In this document: in pieces, positions 20,627 through 30,084 of the stretch
Numbering within the stretch: the stretch's first letter is position 1
Layout of the letters: each line of letters begins with the position of its first letter
Origin: Calothrix anomala FACHB-343
GTDB lineage: Bacteria; Cyanobacteriota; Cyanobacteriia; Cyanobacteriales; Nostocaceae
Direction: 5' to 3'
Length of the DNA stretch: 64,000 bases
Assembly: GCF_014696435.1 (NCBI RefSeq)
Contig: NZ_JACJQG010000017.1
Span: forward strand, 62,001 to 126,000
Made by a program: the position numbers and the translations under genes
The notes under the pieces: model-generated
The model's database searches: none
Seen by the model: only the letters and a program-made list of their open reading frames with translations
What the model was told of the DNA's origin: nothing

Positions 20627-20682
20627 GTAGTGCGAGCATCTTGCTCGCTTTTGAATACCAGCGAGCAAGATGCTCGCACTAC
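20627..20682. repeat. Perfect 23-bp hairpin
   Basis: Arms 20627-20649 and 20660-20682 are perfectly complementary over 23 bases around a 10-base loop. The arm core is GCGAGCATCTTGCTCGC. It lies in the spacer between the cassette ATPase gene and acs. It looks like a small mobile palindrome rather than a terminator, since no clean T-run follows (CAAATTTTTT is possible). Confidence 0.8.
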
Positions 20683-20750
20683 AAATTTTTTGGGTATTTA
20701 AAAAATTGGATGTCCCTTAAGAATAAGTGCGTAGGCGTAGCCCGCCTTCG

Positions 20751-21162
20751 GCATCGCCAAAAACAACAAAGCATAGCTACACAGCTGCTTATTGTTCAAC
20801 ATGGAAATTTTTGAGCCAGCAATATACTTTTTCACCTGCAGAAAATACCAAAATGAGTGCGCGATTTACCGAAATGGGTAAGTGATATGGCTTTTTACCT
20901 GCGGAAAACACTAAAACCTGTGCGCGATTTACCAAAATGAGAAAGCGTTAAGGCTTAATGAGTAGGTGAAATGGTATTTTGCTTGCGGAAAACACCAAAA
21001 TGAGAAGGCGTTAAGGCTTAATGAGTAGGTGAAATGGCTTTTTGCTTACTTAAAACAGGAAAATGGGTACTTGATTGAGATAAATGAGAAAGCGATCGCC
21101 TTTTTTGTTTACTCAAAATATACAAATGACTACTGAATATATGTAAATGATAAAGCTGGCGC
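20751..21162. repeat. Right copy of the 412-base direct repeat bracketing the STAND cassette
   Basis: Same orientation and length as 13699-14110. The unit structure is preserved, with degenerate 62-64-base units starting near 20828, 20892, 20976, 21039 and 21101. The stretch from 21039 to the end is nearly unchanged between the copies. Immediately beyond, an AACCCAACC palindrome repeat (about 21266-21323) recurs as it does after the left copy, so the duplicated block may originally have been longer. Confidence 0.85.
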
Positions 21163-21532
21163 ATTTTGCCCCGCAAAGAACCAAATTTCCTTGCTAATAG
21201 CCAAATTCATCTAAAAATGACTATATATCAGTTATTTCTCAGATACAAGCTTGGGCTTACCGGATGTAAACCCAACAAAAACTTGTAAATGTTGGGTTTC
21301 GCAAAGCCTCAACCCAACCTACATCTAGCTAATATGACCGTAAAATTAACAACTTTTTTTCAGAATTTATACATAAAAATAGCAAACTAGCGCAAATTAC
21401 CCATGATGTAGATACTCCTATGCCCCATGCCCAATGCCCCATGCCCAACTTCTGATTTCTTAACGAAAAGCAAAACATTTCTGAGTAACTTGCAGTACAG
21501 AATAGTTTTCAGGCAGTAATTTAATACAAATC
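21163..21532. repeat. Spacer before acs with CCCATGC/CCCAATG repeats
   Basis: It contains the nested AACCCAAC repeat at about 21266-21323 and a short mixed CCCATGCCCCAATGC array at 21418-21449. The acs promoter must lie in the last 80 bases. No coding sequence was seen. Confidence 0.6.
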
Positions 21533-23503
21533 ATGTCTCAACCCACCATAGAATCAATCCTACAAGAAACACGTTTATTTCCCCCATCTGCGGAATTCTC
21601 GCAAAACGCGCAGATTAAAAGCCTGGAAGATTACCAACGCCTTTACGATAAAGCTAAAGCAGATCCGCAAGCGTTTTGGGCAGAATTAGCGGAAACTGAG
21701 TTGCACTGGTTCCAAAAATGGGACAAGGTGCTAGATTGGCAACCACCTTTTGCTAAATGGTTTGTCGGCGGTAAAATTAACATTTCTTACAACTGCTTAG
21801 ATAGACACCTCAACACCTGGCGCAAAAATAAAGCCGCGCTAATTTGGGAAGGTGAACCGGGAGATTCTCGCACGTTGACTTACGCGCAATTACATCGGGA
21901 AGTTTGTCAGTTCGCCAATGCTTTAAAACAACTGGGAATTCAAAAAGGCGATCGCGTCGGTATTTATATGCCGATGATACCCGAAGCCGCGATCGCTATG
22001 TTAGCCTGTGCTAGAATTGGTGCGCCTCACAGTGTCGTATTTGGTGGTTTCAGTGCAGAAGCTTTGCGCGATCGCTTAGTTGATGCGGAAGCCAAGCTAG
22101 TAATTACAGCTGATGGTGGTTGGCGTAAAGATGCGATCGTTCCCCTTAAAGAACAGGTAGACAAAGCTTTAGCAAATAACGCTGTCCCCAACGTCAAAAA
22201 CGTCCTAGTAGTACAGCGTACCAAGCAAGAAACACACATGGAAGCTGGGCGTGACCATTGGTGGCACGATTTACAAAAAGGTATATCTGCTGATTGTCCC
22301 GCCGAACCAATGGACAGCGAAGATTTACTATTTATTCTCTACACTTCTGGCAGCACAGGCAAACCGAAGGGAGTGGTGCATACAACGGCTGGGTATAACT
22401 TATATACTCACATGACCACAAAATGGATCTTCGATTTACAAGACACAGATGTATATTGGTGTACTGCCGATGTCGGTTGGATTACGGGACATAGCTACAT
22501 AGTTTACGGCCCTCTTTCCAACGGTGCTACAACCCTAATGTACGAAGGTGCGCCCCGTGCATCTAATCCCGGCTGTTTCTGGGATGTAATTGAAAAATAT
22601 GGCGTCAATATTTTTTATACTGCACCTACAGCAATTCGGGCATTTATTAAAATGGGCGATCAACATCCCAACACCCGCAACTTATCATCCTTGCGTTTAT
22701 TGGGAACCGTAGGCGAACCGATTAACCCAGAAGCTTGGATGTGGTATCATAAAGTTATTGGTGGAGAACGCTGCCCAATTGTCGATACATGGTGGCAAAC
22801 AGAAACAGGCGGGATTATGATTACACCCCTACCAGGCGCAATTTCCACAAAACCCGGTTCAGCCACACTTCCCTTCCCTGGAATTCTTGCAGACATCGTA
22901 GATTTAGATGGTAATTCTGTCGCCGACAACCAAGGCGGTTACTTAGCAATACGCCATCCTTGGCCGGGAATGATGCGTACAGTCTACGGCGATCCAGAAC
23001 GCTTCCGCCGTACCTACTGGGAACACATACCCCCGAAAGATGGTAACTATACATATTTTGCTGGTGATGGAGCCAGAAAAGATGAAGACGGTTACTTCTG
23101 GGTAATGGGAAGAGTAGACGACGTACTCAACGTATCCGGACACCGCCTGGGGACAATGGAAGTAGAATCAGCCTTAGTATCTCACCCCGCCGTTGCCGAA
23201 GCAGCAGTAGTAGGTAAACCTGACGAACTTAAAGGAGAGGAAGTTGTAGCTTTCGTCACCTTAGAAGGTACTTATCAAGCCAGTGAAGATTTAAGCAAAG
23301 AACTCAAGCGCCACGTTGTCCAAGAAATTGGGGCGATCGCCCGTCCCGGTGAAATCCGCTTTACAGACGCCTTACCCAAAACGCGATCGGGTAAAATCAT
23401 GCGCCGCTTACTCCGAAACCTCGCCGCCGGTCAAGAAGTATCCGGCGACACCTCAACCCTAGAAGATCGCAGCGTCCTAGATAAATTACGCGAAGGAGCA
23501 TAA
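21533..23503 (+). CDS. acs: Acetyl-CoA synthetase (AMP-forming)
   Basis: Activates acetate to acetyl-CoA through acetyl-AMP. The 656-residue length is normal. The adenylation signature [15 protein letters not shown] lies near residue 270, the core motif [11 protein letters not shown] near 416, and the hinge and A8 motif [20 protein letters not shown] near 532. The C-terminal acetylation site Lys is in [11 protein letters not shown]. The N-terminal ACAS_N domain is present ([16 protein letters not shown]). It is monocistronic with repeat-rich spacers on both sides. Confidence 0.97.
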   Translation: MSQPTIESILQETRLFPPSAEFSQNAQIKSLEDYQRLYDKAKADPQAFWAELAETELHWFQKWDKVLDWQPPFAKWFVGGKINISYNCLDRHLNTWRKNKAALIWEGEPGDSRTLTYAQLHREVCQFANALKQLGIQKGDRVGIYMPMIPEAAIAMLACARIGAPHSVVFGGFSAEALRDRLVDAEAKLVITADGGWRKDAIVPLKEQVDKALANNAVPNVKNVLVVQRTKQETHMEAGRDHWWHDLQKGISADCPAEPMDSEDLLFILYTSGSTGKPKGVVHTTAGYNLYTHMTTKWIFDLQDTDVYWCTADVGWITGHSYIVYGPLSNGATTLMYEGAPRASNPGCFWDVIEKYGVNIFYTAPTAIRAFIKMGDQHPNTRNLSSLRLLGTVGEPINPEAWMWYHKVIGGERCPIVDTWWQTETGGIMITPLPGAISTKPGSATLPFPGILADIVDLDGNSVADNQGGYLAIRHPWPGMMRTVYGDPERFRRTYWEHIPPKDGNYTYFAGDGARKDEDGYFWVMGRVDDVLNVSGHRLGTMEVESALVSHPAVAEAAVVGKPDELKGEEVVAFVTLEGTYQASEDLSKELKRHVVQEIGAIARPGEIRFTDALPKTRSGKIMRRLLRNLAAGQEVSGDTSTLEDRSVLDKLREGA

Positions 23504-23892
23504 TTTAATAGTCAATAGTCAATAGTCAATCAATTTTAGATTTTGGATTTACGATTTTGGATTAACCTCTCCATTAATGGAGAGGCTTAAATATTGAATT
23601 TTTTGGTTTTTCTCCGTAAACGGAGAGGCTTGAAACCATTTTTTGGATTCTAGATTTAGATTTAATCCAAAATCCAAAATCTAAAATCCAAAATTGTCTC
23701 GGTCAATAGTCAACAGTCAACCGTCAACCATCAACTGACAATTGTACAGACGCGATTAATCGCGTCTGTACTACTGACCGTGGAACATTTAATACGCGAT
23801 CCCCAGTCAATTTTAATTGAGGTGCGTTTGTGATGAGCTAACGCACCTCAATTTATTATGAGAATTAGAACACTGTTGAGGAATTGAGGGCA
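23504..23892. repeat. Repeat-filled spacer with palindromes (palindrome copy 4)
   Basis: Contents in order: GTCAATA heptamers at 23508-23530; the perfect 20-base palindrome CCTCTCCATTAATGGAGAGG at about 23566-23585; CTCCGTAAACGGAG near 23612; a long A/T-rich inverted repeat made of TTTTGGATT-type words; GTCAACC heptamers at 23710-23735; and GACGCGATTAATCGCGTC at 23749-23766. No coding sequence was seen. Confidence 0.75.
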
Positions 23893-24603
23893 ATGAAGCT
23901 GAACAACCAATCTAAATCAGTATTTGTTCAACCTCTTAGTTACATAACACTGAGCATCATAACTGCAATTTCTATTTCACCATCAGTATTTGCTGTAACT
24001 GCACAAGATTCTTTACATAATCCGAAATTCGCGGCTGACAAATTAACCACACAGCCAAAGTTTAATAGCCAAGAGTTAAAAATAGCACAGGTTCAGGAAG
24101 ACACCATTGTTCGCGAGCGATCGCAATTTATTCAGCAAGCTAATAATTTATTGAGTCAAGGCGATTTTACAGGTGCAGAGGAAAGCTTGCGTAAATTCCT
24201 CAAAAGATTTCCCGATGACGCCTTTGGATATTATCAACTAGGAAATGTCCTATTTCGCCAAAATAGATCTGATGAAGCTATAACTGCATATCAAGAAGCC
24301 ATTCGTCTCAAACCAAAATATGCCTTAGCCTACAATGGAATCGGGATTGTTCACGCCAGTCAAGCTCACTGGGATGATGCTATTAGTCAATATCGCAAAG
24401 CTTTAGAAATCAATCCAACTTATGGAGATGGTCTGACTAATTTAGCACTAGCACTTTGGCAAATAAATAAAAAAGATGAGGCTATTGCTTCTTTGACAAA
24501 AGCTTTAGATATCTTCAAATCGCAAAATAGAACCGAAAAAGCTTATCAAGTAGAACAAATTTTGCAAAAAATCAAAGATTCCGATAATCCAGGTTTATCT
24601 TGA
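23893..24603 (+). CDS. Exported TPR-repeat protein
   Basis: 236-residue protein with an N-terminal hydrophobic signal (YITLSIITAISISPSVFAVTA, split at about residues 17-37; cleavage likely after VFA). Three to four tetratricopeptide repeats run from about 95 to 225 (FGYYQLGNVLFRQNRSDEAI; ALAYNGIGIVHASQAHWDDA; GDGLTNLALALWQINKKDEA). I chose ATG 23893 over the in-frame TTG at 23884 because GAGGA precedes it by ten bases. TPR proteins of this kind act as periplasmic scaffolds; the partner is unknown. Confidence 0.8.
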   Translation: MKLNNQSKSVFVQPLSYITLSIITAISISPSVFAVTAQDSLHNPKFAADKLTTQPKFNSQELKIAQVQEDTIVRERSQFIQQANNLLSQGDFTGAEESLRKFLKRFPDDAFGYYQLGNVLFRQNRSDEAITAYQEAIRLKPKYALAYNGIGIVHASQAHWDDAISQYRKALEINPTYGDGLTNLALALWQINKKDEAIASLTKALDIFKSQNRTEKAYQVEQILQKIKDSDNPGLS

Positions 24604-25128
24604 TATCAAATTTGTAATTCTTCATTTGAATGCCAGGAAAAATAAAATACATTTTTGTAGGGGTTTAGCATTGCTAAACCCCTAATTTCATCCAACTATA
24701 ATTCATGATTTAAGCTAAACCACATCTATTTTGCATAATCTGAAATTGTAGATTTCTTGTGGGCGGGCGAGACGCCCACCCAATATATGCAAGTTAAATG
24801 TGGAATAACCTTATACCCATTTAATATGAAGTTGCATATATCTAGATCCCCCTAAATCCCCCTTAAAAAGGGGAGGCAGTGCGTTGGGCGGGTTTCCCGA
24901 CTTGAAGCAACTGCCGTGGACTTTGATTCTATTTCCCCCCTTTTTCAAGGGGGGCTAGGGGGGATCGAATTCTATGCAGCTTCATAAAAAATTGGTATTA
25001 ATACCAATTTAAATAATGTTGGCGACACATCAATCTATTCTATAGGGCATGGCATTGCCATGCCCCTACCATCTATCGCATTCTTTTTTCAACTAGGTAT
25101 AATTAAACAAAAGCCCTAAATAAATCCT
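24604..25128. repeat. Spacer with three palindromic repeat elements
   Basis: GGGGTTTAGCA-T-TGCTAAACCCC lies at about 24659-24682 and GGGCATGGCA-T-TGCCATGCCC at 25045-25065; these share one layout. Between them, an inverted repeat with arms at 24845-24873 and 24935-24966 (GATCCCCCTAAATCCCCC on the left) could form a 120-base cruciform with an inner GGCAGT/ACTGCC pair. No coding sequence was seen. Confidence 0.65.
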
Positions 25129-25183
25129 AATGACAAATGACCAATGACCAATGACCAATGACTATTGACAAATGACAAATGAC
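25129..25183. repeat. TGACAAA/TGACCAA heptamer array containing a start codon
   Basis: About seven tandem heptamers. The last unit's ATG (25179) is the start codon of the following nucleotidyltransferase gene. Confidence 0.85.
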
Positions 25184-25781
25184 CATTCCCCTAATTATCC
25201 TCGCCGCCGGTGCATCAACCCGTATGGGTAAGCCAAAACAACTGTTATCCTATCAAGGACGCAGCCTAATTCAGCATACAGTTGAAAGTGCGATCGCTTC
25301 ATTCTGCAACCCTGTAATCGTCGTTTTAGGCGCTAACGCACAACAAATCCGTTCCCAATTTAATCAAGATTTAGTGCAAATAGTTGAAAATCCGCACTGG
25401 AATTTAGGCATGAGTACGTCAATTCGTAGCGGTATTTCTGCACTCAATCATGACTCCCAAAATATAGAAGCAGCAGTAATTACCGTTTGCGATCAACCAT
25501 ATATTTCCGCAGAAATTATTAATAACTTAATCTCTGCCTACTCTGCCACAAAAAAACCGATAATAGCCTCTCAATATGCAGAAACTTTAGGCGTACCCGC
25601 TTTATTTAGTCGCCAATTTTTTCCAGAATTACTCACTCTCAATGAAGATACTGGTGCAAAATATTTAATTAAGAAATATCGCGATTTAGTATTAGCTGTG
25701 AATTTCCCCTTAGGCGCAATTGATATCGATACTCCTAATGATTATCAAAACTTGCAAGCAAATATCAAGTTGTCTGAATAA
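25179..25781 (+). CDS. MocA/MobA-like nucleotidyltransferase
   Basis: 200-residue member of the NTP-transferase family that includes molybdenum cofactor cytidylyltransferase (MocA). The NTP-binding signature IILAAGASTRMGKPKQLL is at residues 6-23, the metal-binding region at AVITVCDQPYI, and the late DIDTPNDYQNL is typical. No molybdoenzyme gene is nearby, so the substrate is uncertain; members also act on other small molecules. The start codon is the last unit of a heptamer repeat array, with no clear ribosome site ahead of it. Confidence 0.85.
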   Translation: MTIPLIILAAGASTRMGKPKQLLSYQGRSLIQHTVESAIASFCNPVIVVLGANAQQIRSQFNQDLVQIVENPHWNLGMSTSIRSGISALNHDSQNIEAAVITVCDQPYISAEIINNLISAYSATKKPIIASQYAETLGVPALFSRQFFPELLTLNEDTGAKYLIKKYRDLVLAVNFPLGAIDIDTPNDYQNLQANIKLSE

Positions 25782-26110
25782 AGTTTGATAATTTTACTTA
25801 ACAAATGGAACTGATAACCAAGTACAAAGTCATACTGAGATAAAGATATGCTTTATCAATTACCTAGTTAAGACAGCGAATTGCAAGTTGATGAGGTAGA
25901 GATAATCATTGATTGTAGGGGCATTGGCACTGCCATGCCCTGAAGCGCGTACCTAATTTACCTGAAATATCCTGTAGGTAAGTTGATTAAAATAAACCAA
26001 ACTCTGTTACAAAAGGTAAACAGGCTGGAAACCCTTACCAATGACTAATGACTAATGACTAATGACAGCCCTTTCCAACTATCTTTAATTACACCACTCT
26101 ACTTATTAAT
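25782..26110. repeat. Spacer with imperfect palindrome and TGACTAA heptamers
   Basis: An imperfect GGGGCATTGGCACTGCCATG palindrome lies near 25919-25940 and four TGACTAA heptamers at 26040-26066. Otherwise AT-rich, with no coding sequence. Confidence 0.6.
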
Positions 26111-27376
26111 ATGAAACTTAAATCTATTCCAACTGCGATCGCATTATCTCTGATCAGCATTGGAATTTCCCATATAGCTTATACTCAAACTCCCACCGCC
26201 CAACAAGCACGATTAAATCAAGAAGTAGCACAACTCCGCCCACAGGGGCCTAGTGGTTTAGAAAAATTTTTAAATAATCATGCTTCACAACTCAAAAACC
26301 CTAACCCAGAAATACGCCAAGCATTAGATAAACTTTGTCAACAGCGAGACTGCTACGCTTCTAAACTTTATTGGTACACCGATATAGAACAAGCTAAAGC
26401 TGCGGCTAAAGCTAGTAATAAACCCATTCTTTCATTACGTTTATTAGGAAATCTCGATCAAGATTTAAGTTGTGCTAACAGTCGCTTTTTCCGCGTAGCT
26501 TTATATCCCAATGCCGAAATTTCTCAATTCCTGCGCGATCGCTATATACTACACTGGGAATCTGTACGCCCAGTACCAAAAGTTACCGTAGATTTTGGCG
26601 ATGGACGCAAACTAGAACGCACCCTCACAGGTAACAGCATTCACTATATTTTAGACAGTTCCGGCGTACCTATAGATGCTATTCCCGGTTTATACGGGCC
26701 GCAAGCCTTTTTACGTCAGCTAGTAGCTGGAGAAAAAGCAGTCAAAGAATATAATAAATCCCAAGGTATCGCCCGCTACAACTTTTTACGCGATTACCAC
26801 CGCCAACAATTAGCATCAATTCAACGTCAATGGCTTGCAGATTTAGCCAATCTTGGCATCAAAAACCCACCCCGTCTAGTAGAATTTACACCCAACAATA
26901 ACGAAGCACCTAGCGCCAGCGTCGCAGGTACAATTGCTGTCAGCAAAATGCGCGTAGAATCACCGATACTGCGCAACATCAACGCAGCCAATAACAATCA
27001 AAAAGCCCTAAGAGAAATTACTGACGCAGCCACATGGGAAAAAATAGCCCAACGCTACGCAGCAGATGCCAAATTAGATAATAATAGTGTGGCATTAATT
27101 CAGACTAAGCGCTTTCAAGACAGCAAAAGCGATAATTTACAGCGCGTTGTCAGCAATTTTCAAGCAGCAATGGCATTAGATACGGTGAGAAATGAGTATA
27201 CTTTGCACAGCCAAATTCACCAGTGGTTTATGCAAGAAAACGCCACAAATAATGTCAAAGCATTGAATGATAAAGTTTACAGCGAATTATTTCTCACCCC
27301 TAATGCTGACCCGTGGCTAGGGTTAATGAGTAGTGAAAGCTACAGCGCTATTGATAATGATGGCATTAGAAAATAA
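26111..27376 (+). CDS. Exported thioredoxin-fold protein lacking the CxxC motif
   Basis: 421-residue protein with a signal peptide (AIALSLISIGISHIAYTQ, cleavage near residue 26). Residues about 92-220 look like the thioredoxin-like fold of the DUF255/thioredoxin_7 group: DIEQAKAAAKASNKPILSLR, then LSCANSRFFR, FLRDRYILHWESVRP and YILDSSGVPIDAIPG. The place where WCxxC is expected has a single Cys (C-A-N-S), so disulfide chemistry is unlikely. The C-terminal 200 residues have no family that I recognise. It follows the MocA-like gene by 329 bases and may not share its promoter. Confidence 0.7.
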   Translation: MKLKSIPTAIALSLISIGISHIAYTQTPTAQQARLNQEVAQLRPQGPSGLEKFLNNHASQLKNPNPEIRQALDKLCQQRDCYASKLYWYTDIEQAKAAAKASNKPILSLRLLGNLDQDLSCANSRFFRVALYPNAEISQFLRDRYILHWESVRPVPKVTVDFGDGRKLERTLTGNSIHYILDSSGVPIDAIPGLYGPQAFLRQLVAGEKAVKEYNKSQGIARYNFLRDYHRQQLASIQRQWLADLANLGIKNPPRLVEFTPNNNEAPSASVAGTIAVSKMRVESPILRNINAANNNQKALREITDAATWEKIAQRYAADAKLDNNSVALIQTKRFQDSKSDNLQRVVSNFQAAMALDTVRNEYTLHSQIHQWFMQENATNNVKALNDKVYSELFLTPNADPWLGLMSSESYSAIDNDGIRK

Positions 27377-27449
27377 TCCAGCTAATCCCTCATAGGAAAA
27401 CCACAACCAAAAATAAAAATCTCTCTTCCCTAACCCCTAACCCCTATAT

Positions 27450-27983
27450 TCAAAATCTTAAATAATACATTAACTGCGCGATCGCATCTGCTGGTAACTC
27501 CAAACGTCGCTGAAAATCAACCAAATTGCGGTATGGCCCAGCAGATAGGCGATTTTGCACCACAGCTTGCGCGAGAGATAAATCAATAAAAGGTATTTTT
27601 GTTAGGTTCTCAACTGTGGCTGTATTAGGATTAACTAAAGGCACAAGACAATCGAGAGATTCTTCGTCATAGTAAACAAAATTCAGCAACAGCTTGATTG
27701 GTTGTAAACGCTGCACAGGAATAGCTAACGCCGCCGCAATATCTTCAATACAGTAGAATTTAACACCAGAACGGGATAATTCTACAAGCGATCGCGCCTG
27801 GTGAATCGATAAACCAGGTAAACGTAACCAATCATCGACAGTGGCTTGATTAGCATCAATCTGAATACCCAACTGTATCGCTAGCTGCACTTCTTCCCCA
27901 GATTGTAATCTGTAGTAAGGATCGTTGAGCAGCTTAGTACGGAGTTTTTGCAACCTCAGATTTAAAGGTAGCCAGTTTTTCAT
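27450..27983 (-). CDS. Helix-hairpin-helix protein (ComEA-like repeats)
   Basis: 177 residues with two HhH pairs: residues about 48-85 (QATVDDWLRLPGLSIHQARS) and 118-165 (NTATVENLTKIPFIDLSLAQ, then NRLSAGPYRNLVDFQRRLEL). Such repeats bind DNA without sequence preference or mediate contacts. There is no signal peptide, unlike secreted ComEA. The ATG is 14 bases after the stop of the preceding minus-strand TM2 gene, so the two form an operon. Confidence 0.75.
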   Translation of the reverse strand: MKNWLPLNLRLQKLRTKLLNDPYYRLQSGEEVQLAIQLGIQIDANQATVDDWLRLPGLSIHQARSLVELSRSGVKFYCIEDIAAALAIPVQRLQPIKLLLNFVYYDEESLDCLVPLVNPNTATVENLTKIPFIDLSLAQAVVQNRLSAGPYRNLVDFQRRLELPADAIAQLMYYLRF

Positions 27984-27997
27984 AATTGTTGCAGGGG

Positions 27998-28396
27998 TTA
28001 AGAAATCTGGTCTAGTAGCTGGCGACGCTTTTGTTCAAATTCGTACTCAGAAATCAGTCCATCTTGACGCAAAGCATCTAACTCCCGCAAAGCTTCAGCC
28101 ATTGCGCCTACATTATTGCTTACTTGCTGTGAGTTCTTAATTGCTGACTTACCAAAATTAAAATTGCGATCGAACGCTTCTTCATCTTGCGCCAAATACC
28201 AAACCCCCTCAATCGCACTAGCCACTTTAGGGATAGGCGTCCAAGACAGCAAAACATACAACAAGCCCCAGAAAGGCTGTCCTAAATAAAACTTATGTAA
28301 TCCTGAAACAGTCAGCGTGCCAGAAAAAGCTAAAATAGCGGCTACGCTGCGGCTTTTTCGCTTAGTCAACATATTCCCCAATTGAGCATTTGTCAT
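27998..28396 (-). CDS. TM2-domain protein with SHOCT-like C-terminus
   Basis: 132 residues. A TM2-type pair of membrane helices spans about 17-65 (GTLTVSGLHKFYLGQPFWGL, then LYVLLSWTPIPKVASAIEGV). The last 30 residues (ALRELDALRQDGLISEYEFE, then QKRRQLL) match the SHOCT short helical motif. The start codon ATGACAAAT is the end of a TGACAAA repeat, as in three other genes of the window. It is first in a likely operon with the HhH protein. Confidence 0.8.
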   Translation of the reverse strand: MTNAQLGNMLTKRKSRSVAAILAFSGTLTVSGLHKFYLGQPFWGLLYVLLSWTPIPKVASAIEGVWYLAQDEEAFDRNFNFGKSAIKNSQQVSNNVGAMAEALRELDALRQDGLISEYEFEQKRRQLLDQIS

Positions 28397-29100
28397 TTGT
28401 TAGTTGTCGATTCTCAATAGTCAACGATCGATTGTCATTGAGATTAGCTTAAATATTGGTCGCTTGCTCATTTTTATCGATACCTGTGATAAATATTGCC
28501 GACAAATTACATATATTCACTGTAATTAAATATGGCGCTAATACTAACATTGGCTATAAATTACTGAATTACAAGACTTTACATGATCTACACCGACAAA
28601 AAATCAAATTAAGTCTGTTTATGCCAGTAATAATTGCAACAATCCTCAGAATTTCCTCACTTTTTAGACATATTCTGAAAATCAAGGTTCTCAACCAGGC
28701 AAATTCATGTATCCTACAACATCTCAAACCCAAACTATAAATTAATCCAGATAAACAACTTTTTTAAAATTTGTAGGGCTAGTAACCTACTGAATATGAA
28801 TCTATTGTATTGATTTCTAGTACGGGCTATCAATGGGAAATAAGTAGGCTATATTCAAAGAACTTATACACAAAGAAAACGTCCAAGTACCCTTGATTTA
28901 CTAGTATTCACTCAAAAGAACTATGTAATACAATACATTACATTACTCTTATTTCAGAGAACTCTTCACATAGCAACAATACTTCAGTCAAGATTCTCAA
29001 TCAAGCTAGTTTTAGCCAAAAAATCAATTTCTCGGTTTTGAGTTATCTGAATTGTTGCACTACCTTTACCTATTGTTGCTAAACGCACTGGGACTAAATA
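28397..29100. other. AT-rich spacer
   Basis: 700 bases of AT-rich DNA. A 94-codon frame at 28456-28740 has no ribosome site, family signature or plausible composition, and I do not call it. The promoter for the TPR gene at 29101 must be here. Confidence 0.5.
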
Positions 29101-29511
29101 ATGCTAAAACTAAGAGCTAAACAAGTGGAACAGAGACTAGAGGAAAATAATTCTCAAGCCAACATACAACAATACGCTGATCGTCACTACCAGAGGGCTA
29201 CGCAGTACGCCAACCAAAAAAATTGGCCTAGTTGCGTACAAGAACTACGAGAAGCCATCAAGCTAGAACCGAAAAATAGTGACTATCATGCATTACTTGG
29301 CGTTGCTTATGCTCAACAAAATTTTCAGGGAATGGCAACAGTTTATATTCGCCAAGCATTAAAATTAAATCCTCAACATTCTTTAGCTTTGAAATACGCT
29401 GAGAAGTTAGGTCTGAATGGCTCGTCTCAAAACGCGAATCCTAAATCTGTACCCATGTCTCTCAACATCGCCAATGTCTTAAGCAGGTTTTCATCTCGTC
29501 AAGGTTCTTGA
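29101..29511 (+). CDS. Small TPR protein
   Basis: 136 residues, cytoplasmic. An N-terminal charged helix is followed by two TPR units (about 28-62 and 63-96: YQRATQYANQKNWPSCVQEL; SDYHALLGVAYAQQNFQGMA) and a polar tail. It resembles the TPR tail of cyanobacterial DnaJ-TPR proteins but has no J domain. The function is unknown. Confidence 0.75.
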   Translation: MLKLRAKQVEQRLEENNSQANIQQYADRHYQRATQYANQKNWPSCVQELREAIKLEPKNSDYHALLGVAYAQQNFQGMATVYIRQALKLNPQHSLALKYAEKLGLNGSSQNANPKSVPMSLNIANVLSRFSSRQGS

Positions 29512-29648
29512 GTCAAGTGGTGAAATTTCCCTAACTAACCGTAATCCAACCGTAGCTTGTTCCTTAGATGATTGCCCTAGACTAGAATGAAAATATAAGC
29601 AAAACCATAATTTACTGAGTTTTAACACTCAGTGGAATGTTAAACAAA

Positions 29649-29972
29649 ATGGGATTCTTTGATTCTGAAATAGTTCAGCAAGAGGCAAAGCAGCTATTTG
29701 ATGATTATCAAGCGCTAATCAAGCTTGGTAATAATTACGGTAAATTTGACCGTGAAGGCAAAAAGCTGTTCATTGAGCAAATGGAAGCCATGATGGATCG
29801 TTACCGTATCTTTATGAAGCGTTTCGAGCTTTCTGAAGATTTCATGGCGCAAATGACTATGGAACAGATGAAAACGCAACTAGGCCAGTTTGGGGTAACT
29901 CCTCAACAAATGTTTGATCAAATGCACCTCACCCTACAGAGGATGAAAACTGATTTGGAAAAACAAACTTAG
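29649..29972 (+). CDS. DUF1825 family protein
   Basis: 107-residue cyanobacteria-specific protein of unknown function. The family N-terminus MGFFDSEIVQQEAKQLFDDY fixes the start at ATG 29649 rather than the ATG at 29637; GTGGA precedes it by 12 bases. The sequence is helical, Met-rich and conserved throughout (FDREGKKLFIEQMEAMMDRY; FGVTPQQMFDQMH). It stands alone upstream of the convergent PBP gene. Confidence 0.85.
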   Translation: MGFFDSEIVQQEAKQLFDDYQALIKLGNNYGKFDREGKKLFIEQMEAMMDRYRIFMKRFELSEDFMAQMTMEQMKTQLGQFGVTPQQMFDQMHLTLQRMKTDLEKQT

Positions 29973-30084
29973 GATCAAGAGCCAGAGGCTAGAGGTTAAG
30001 GGCTAGTAATTTATGCACTAACCAAATGCTTTTTCAATTTTCGTCACCTCAGTCTCTAGTCTCTAAATCCCTAATCCCTAGCTT

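Noticed and set aside
28456-28740. 94-codon plus-strand frame
   Set aside because: AT-rich composition, no ribosome site, no recognisable motif; likely chance.
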